Of a stretch of DNA of 64,000 nucleotides, positions 58,918-64,000 are shown one piece after another (position 1 is the stretch's first letter; each line of letters begins with the position of its first letter). Where the stretch lies: assembly GCA_023614405.1 (NCBI GenBank), contig CM042687.1, positions 67,686,992-67,750,991 of the forward strand. Reading direction: 5' to 3'. This DNA is from Avena insularis (lineage: Eukaryota; Streptophyta; Magnoliopsida; Poales; Poaceae). Position numbers and translations under genes: made by a program. Below the pieces are notes generated by a model. The model saw only the letters and a program-made list of their open reading frames with translations, had not been told where the DNA came from and made no database searches.

Positions 58918-59554
58918 TATAGGGTTCGTTGCATGTAAAACAAAAAATTCTACCGCAAGAACACACAAAACCAAGATCTAATCTATGATAAAGCCAAGAT
59001 CTAATATACAAGATCGGTGCAACGAGATTGTAGAGAACAAACCCTTGTAGATCCAAAGCGTTTAACGAGATCAGATTCTCCTGGTTGATGTATTCGATTA
59101 CTTTCCAATTTCAAGATCGTGTAGACAATCCTTCCGGCACCGTGTTCCGGCAGCGCTTTCGCACTCGGTCACACGTACGGTAGTCGATGAAGACCTTCCT
59201 CTCCCTTGTTCCAGCAGGCAGCGGAGGTAGTAGATCCCCTCGGAATCCAAACAACACGACAGTGTGGTGGTGGTGGTGAAGGAGGAGAAGAGATTTCTGT
59301 AGGGCTTTGCCTAAGCCGGAGCAGGACAATGGACGAGAGAGAGGGGTGCAGCAGCTAGGGTTTAGGCGCCATGGCTTGAGGTGCCAAAGGGGGCACCCTA
59401 CCCCTCCTTATATGGGATGGGGCCGGCGGCCAAGGGCCTCCCAGCCCTAGCCGAGTTTCCCCCCAAATCGGCTAGCAAGGGGAGATTCCCTCCCCAACTC
59501 GGCTAGGAAGAGGGGAGTTGTAAACTTGCCTTTCAAGTTTTCCCATTTCCTTGC
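58918..59554 (-). repeat. copia 5' LTR, cut by the inverted gypsy element
   Basis: It matches 33987-34110 joined to 44252 onward, including the intact target site of the TIR transposon at 59027-59051 (GTAGAGAACAAACCCTTGTA...). The match stops at 59554 within 'tttcccatttccttgc', where the next element starts. The LTR end next to the primer site is TATA rather than the TGTA seen at 33987. Confidence 0.88.
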
Positions 59555-60174
59555 TGATGGTGGCTCGGTTGACTATAGAGCCTCATTGGGAGACCCCAAT
59601 ATAAAGGTGTGATAAGCATAGCAGCAAGTTTTCCCTCAGTTATGAAACCAAGGTTATCGAACCAGTAGGAGCAAGGAAACAACTCCAAGGTGTTGCTAAC
59701 AACTTGGAATCCTACACAACACAAACTCAAGACTTTGCCCCAACTTACAGTGAGGTTGTCAATCTCACCGGTTTGCTAAAAACAAAGGATTAAACGTATA
59801 GTGTGGAAGATAATAGTTTCTTGTAGAAAGTAAATGGTAACATTAGATGATGTATCAATGATAAAGGAATGAGCTGGGGTCCACAGTTCACTAGAGGTGT
59901 TCTCCTTAAGATAGATAACATGCTGGGTGAACAAATTACAGCTGGGCATCTAACAGGTTAAGAAATCATAACAATGCACATACTAGACATCATGACTCCT
60001 ATGAGATTTTATTGGGCATTACAAAAATATACATAGACCCTAATCCAACTGCATATATGGATAATAATCCACCTTCAGGTTATCATCCGAACCCCTTCCA
60101 TTATTAAGTCGCAAGCAACAGATACTAAACAAGCATGGAACATCAAAAATTATAGATACGTTTACAACGTATCA
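59555..60174 (-). repeat. shortened 3' LTR (internal deletion)
   Basis: Both ends are present: TGATGGTG at the left and ACGTATCA at the right. Compared with the 1544-bp LTR, about 930 bp is missing, corresponding to 48959-49890. The breakpoint shares TCT on both sides (TTTAGTATCT and TTGTCTGTTGC). The missing part includes the TATA box. Confidence 0.88.
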
Positions 60175-62866
60175 AGCATCCCCAAGCTTAACTCCTGCTC
60201 GTTGTTGAGTAGGTAAGTGATAAAAAGAATAATTTTTGAGGTGACATGCACCATTACAATTTTGATCAAACCATTTGCAAAGAATTGAAAGCTGGGATCA
60301 TAGTACTCTAAACATGAGCATGAAAGATGTAGCTTTAACAATAAGACATAGTAACTATGTTGTAACATGAAAGGATACAAACAAAGGATCCTGAATAACA
60401 ATGCATTGAAAGACGTTTCTTTGCTTCTCATATAGAAAACATAGCATAGTGGTATTCAGCTTGTCCCTCATGGAGTAGCAAAACATAAATGTTAGGACAC
60501 ATTCAAAGTTCATAAGGGTGACTAGATACGAATAGTTCAAGAACAAGCAATATCAACATTATGAATGAATTAATAAGTTTTGGGACAATGTACATAAAAC
60601 TAAGAATGACAACTATGCTCTCTTAATTGGTGCATAAAGATATAAGGCGGATACTCAACATAAAGGTAGGAAGAAAGGCCCTTCATAAAGGGAAGCAGGG
60701 ATTTCAAGTTTCATAAAGATCTTCCAAAAATTATGGTACTTATTAGATTTCAGTTCACATTGCCCCTATCATAAGCATCTTTAAGTGATTAAGGCTAAAG
60801 TGAAACAAATATGGAGTATATGCTTGACAAATCATAAGTTGGCAATCTCGTGTCCCTTGAATACGAGGGTCGTTCCTCATGCTATTCAACTGTAGTCACA
60901 AGCAAGTTCTTGTCATTGTAAGTATATGTGTATCATAGAGAACCGCCAATGGGGCACCCCTTGCCCCATGACACAGGAGCTATCCCATACCAAAATGACA
61001 AGGCAACAGACAGTGAGCATCTCAGCGATCCTTTTATTTACCATGAGCATGGTGCATATATATATATATATTTCTTTTTCTCTCTATTTTTTTCTGAGGA
61101 TGCTTCATGGATTGCTCACTATGGTGATGCTACAAGTTTCCAACATGATTAGGAATGGCTTAGGCTAGCCGCCTAAGAGTTTATCTAACACATATATAAT
61201 ACTCCATGAACTTACAGGCTCCCCTTTTATTTCACACCGCCGACATCCATAAACAAAAGATCATGAAATCAACTGGGTAATATGTACATGTGTTGAAAGC
61301 GTTCCCCATGACAGCATGGTTCTGCTAATTCCCGACTTATAAGTGCAAGCATATACAACATAGATGACACAATGGTTCAAGTTTATTTGGAGAGCTTTAA
61401 TCACTAATTTTCTCATAACAAGTTTAATTTGGAAGATAGATAAAACAAGAATATACTTGGAATGGTGTAACACACAAGGCATCAGAATTTATAGTGGACT
61501 CTTTGTAATAACTTGGTTTCTTGGGAGTTGGATGCATGAGTATAGCTTACTCAGTACAAGTGGAGGATAGCAAAAGACTGGGAGTGACCAACTAAGAGAG
61601 CAATAATGGCCATAATCATGCAGAGCGACAAAACATTATCAATCAAAGCATAAAGTGGTATCACAAGTCAAACACTAAATGATCATAGAGGCTAAGGTGA
61701 CCGGTTCATAGTCATAACATGGTGTGATCATGTGCCAAGTCAACCCAAATAAAGCATTAAAGGAGAATACCACAATATTATGCTTTTGTATGCTAAAACA
61801 ATGCATGATTCTTTCAACGCACATTAAGCAATATCAATTGTTTGGGACAAGTCATGCTACAGAAATAATCACTAATCATAAGGTCAAAACAACATCGAGC
61901 ATGACATGATAAAGTCTAAGCCATAGTCAAAACAAGCTCCCTTTTGTACCACTTAAGCATGAAACTCTCTACTGTTTTCCAACACCAATCAACTTATTTG
62001 AAATAAAAGAGTGAATGCGGGGGTCCAACTAATTTATTAAAGAAAATTAAGCAAAAGAAAACCAAAAACGAAAACTAAGACGCTCCAAGAACAACACAAC
62101 AGTGCATGAAACAATAAAAACGAAGTGTCTAGAAAGAGACCTGAGATTTTTATTGATGAAGAAGGGGATACCTTGGGCATCCCCAAGCTTTGACGCTTGT
62201 ACCTCTTGAATATTTCTTGGGGTGACACGGGGTGGCATTCCCAAGCTTGAGATTTTGTCCATTATTGATCTCATCACATCATTATTCCCCTACACTTGAA
62301 AATTTCCTTCATACAAAACTTCACACAATCTTCATTAGAAACATTAGTGTATTCAAAAGAATTGGCCTTTGGGTTTAGTTTCAACACAAGTAAAACTTCC
62401 ATTAAAACACAAGCTACTGTATCAATTCCTTTAAAAATCTCAAGTGATCAAGGAGAACTCAAAAAGAAACCGAATAAGAGGCAAATGCAAATAATGGCAG
62501 AAATCTGTCAAAACAGACCATCAGGTAACAATCGATTTTTTCGAAGAGCTTATGTTGCTCAAATCGGAAAGTGATGAACTAATGAAAGTTAGATAACAAC
62601 CTGGGGCATAAGCTCAAAAAATTACAGCTCAATCCGACATACAGAGGATTTTTCACCAATGTCTACAATGAAGCACAAAAATCTGTTTCGGGATAGCAAC
62701 TTCCCCAAATCTTATTTCTCTCTCATTAGAGGTTATTCTTGGCACAAAAAACGACACAAAAAGGATAAAGGGGAGTTATTACAGAATTAATAACTTCCAA
62801 GACTCAATAAAACTATTGCATTATCTCCCAAGAAGTACCTTTCTTTAACGCCTTTAAGTTAGGCAT
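60175..62866 (-). other. non-coding 3' tail of the inverted gypsy element
   Basis: Reverse-complement homologue of 52620-55310, starting with AGCATCCCCAAGCTTAACTC beside the LTR and ending at the GCCTAACTTAAAGG motif (reverse AGGCAT near 62861). Substitutions are frequent. Frames within it correspond to broken frames in the other copy and are not genes. Confidence 0.85.
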
Positions 62867-62946
62867 AGGAAGTTGGAGAAGATGCTCACGTAATAAATAT
62901 GAACTGAAGTAAAAGAGAGCATCAAGAAGCAAATTCAAAACAGATT

Positions 62947-63195
62947 TTAGTCAAACCCACTTCCTATGAATAAGAATCTTGTATGCAAAAATAAATTCAG
63001 AAAGAACAAATTAACAGGCATGGGAAGATAAAACAAGAGTAACTTCAAAACTTTCAACACATAGAGAGGTGTTTTAGTACCATGAAAACTTCTACAACCA
63101 TATTTTCCACTCTCATAATAATTTTCAGTACCCTCATGAATAAACTGAACAATATATCTATGACATAAAGTATGCTTTTCATGATCTACAAACAC
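62947..63195 (-). pseudogene. retroelement ORF fragment, unknown function
   Basis: The frame contains CHRYIVQFIHEGTENYYES, then GKYGCRSFHGTKTPLYVLKV and LLLFYLPMP. It resembles a protein of unknown function carried downstream of gag by many Pooideae gypsy elements; that recognition is from general knowledge, not a search. It sits immediately upstream of the shared non-coding tail, in the place where the other copy has its protease region. Confidence 0.55.
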
Positions 63196-63401
63196 ATAAT
63201 TTTTATCAAGCTCAAAAATAGTGGGATTAAAACCTTCAAACTCACTTTTAACAATTTTATAACAAGATGACTGATCATTCTAAAAAGGTATGGGGTTCCA
63301 AGATAAAGTCAAGACCCCTCCAATCTCATTTTCAATAGTAGTGCTATTAATATTATCAACCAATATAGGATCATCATCTAGAGCTTTATCATAAATAGTT
63401 T

Positions 63402-63749
63402 CTAAGCAAAACTCTTTAGTACCATGCATTTAGAAATTAGGCGTAAATAAAGGATTATCATAATATTTATCAAAATAGCATGGATTATCATAGATAACAG
63501 GAGCATAATTATTATCACAGGTTTTACCCAAAGTAGATATTTCAAAGGATCCATAGGAACATAACATTCATCCTTCTTTGGTAAGCATGGGGGACAATCA
63601 ATTAATGTAAGGGATAAAGAGTTAATCTCGTTAGAAGGTAGGCATGGGTAGCTAATCCATTCTTCCTCCTTTTGTTCATCACTCTCCTCCTCTTTTTCAT
63701 CTAATGAGCTTCCCATTTCAGCAATTTGTTCTTCCATCAGCTCATGCAA
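63402..63749 (-). pseudogene. retroelement ORF fragment with acidic N-terminus
   Basis: The start is acidic and helical (HELMEEQIAEMGSSLDEKEE), followed by WISYPCLPSNEINSLSLT and LPKKDECYVPMD, then a degraded hydrophobic tail. This looks like the upstream half of the same unknown ORF as 62947-63195, separated by frame damage near 63390. No catalytic motif is visible. The interpretation as part of the same retroelement protein is inference. Confidence 0.5.
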
Positions 63750-64000
63750 GGCATTAATCTCTTCCGTTTGTGGAAAGAATCTATTAATATATTCAAGAAT
63801 ATAGCCATTTTCTACCCTTTAATTATCAAATCAAAATTTAAGTATATCATAAACCTCATATTTATAAGGTGAATCATCAGTATTTTCAAGCAAACTAGCA
63901 AGTTCAAATGCACCCTTCCAAGCAATAAAATATTCAATTTGTTCCACATCATAAAGTCATAATATCCTTTAACATAAGAAGATATGGTAACATTATCATT

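Larger units (their letters stand above)
33987..59554 (-). mobile_element. Ty1/copia element, minus strand, host of the nest, cut at right
   Basis: The left end is the RC of the 3' LTR (TGTAAGG at 33987 to CATATCTCCAACA at 45926). The interior runs 45927-48903 and 56859-58917. The 5' LTR starts at 58918 next to an initiator-Met primer site. Decayed integrase and reverse transcriptase fragments are of the copia type. The order RT (left) and IN (right) on the minus strand equals IN before RT, diagnostic for Ty1/copia. A TIR transposon carrying LARD B sits in the left LTR, a gypsy element sits in the interior, and another gypsy element interrupts the right LTR at 59554. The copia right end lies outside the window, so its TSD cannot be tested (left flank CGTCA). 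Confidence 0.88.
59555..64000 (-). mobile_element. second Athila-like gypsy element, inverted, runs off the window
   Basis: The left part (59555-60174) is the reverse complement of the LTR family at 48904, but only 620 bp long. The interior follows leftmost-first as the 3' non-coding tail (60175-62866) and then a coding-like region. It is inserted in the copia 5' LTR; the left flank is CTTGC (59550-59554), and the partner TSD lies outside the window. Confidence 0.88.

Noticed and set aside
58796..59056. 86-codon minus-strand frame at the copia primer site
   Set aside because: It starts within the LTR, crosses the primer-binding site and ends without any gag motif.

Overview
The window is repeat-dense nuclear DNA of a large-genome grass, probably Pooideae (Triticeae or an oat/ryegrass relative). 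The evidence is nested LTR retrotransposons with intact target-site duplications (TSDs), initiator-Met and Asp tRNA primer sites, Stowaway MITEs starting CTCCCTCC, a CACTA-like element with GTGGCGCACC subterminal repeats, and two broken plant genes with splice sites. I see no prokaryotic genes, rRNA, tRNA genes or CRISPR. The species call is inference.

Layout, left to right. (1) 1-2490: copy A of a family with very long LTRs and an 857-bp non-coding interior (LARD-like). (2) 2491-12017: a decayed Tekay/Del-type chromovirus with a pre-gag ORF, gag, pol, chromodomain-like tail, polypurine tract and a 4.06-kb 3' LTR. It lacks its 5' LTR and is fused to the LARD LTR. (3) 12840-18184 plus 22183-22290: a tandem satellite of about 670-bp monomers, split by a 4.0-kb solo LTR (TSD AGCTA). 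(4) 22631-32549: a host gene that appears to encode a small acidic protein with a zf-XS-like zinc finger. It is split in codon 3 by a non-autonomous LTR element (22642-26592). Its single intron is inflated by a second solo LTR (TSD TATAT) and two Stowaway MITEs, and exon 2 has a premature TAG. (5) 33026-33819, minus strand: a GRF-zinc-finger pseudogene. (6) 33987-59554, minus strand: a Copia element serving as host for a nest. Its left LTR contains a TIR transposon (34111-44248), which contains complete LARD copy B (35215-43783, TSD CTTCC). Its interior contains an Athila-like gypsy element with only gag and protease (48904-56853, TSD GTATC). Its right LTR is cut by a second, inverted member of that gypsy family (59555 to the window end).

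No intact protein-coding gene is supported. Every recognisable gene has frameshifts, stops or insertions. The nesting order gives a relative chronology: Copia first, then the TIR transposon and the gypsy elements, then LARD B. The parts most worth a second look are the split zf-XS-like gene, the LARD family with its fixed 857-bp interior, the satellite array with an internal dimer duplication, and two gypsy copies that share LTR and 3' tail but carry different coding regions.
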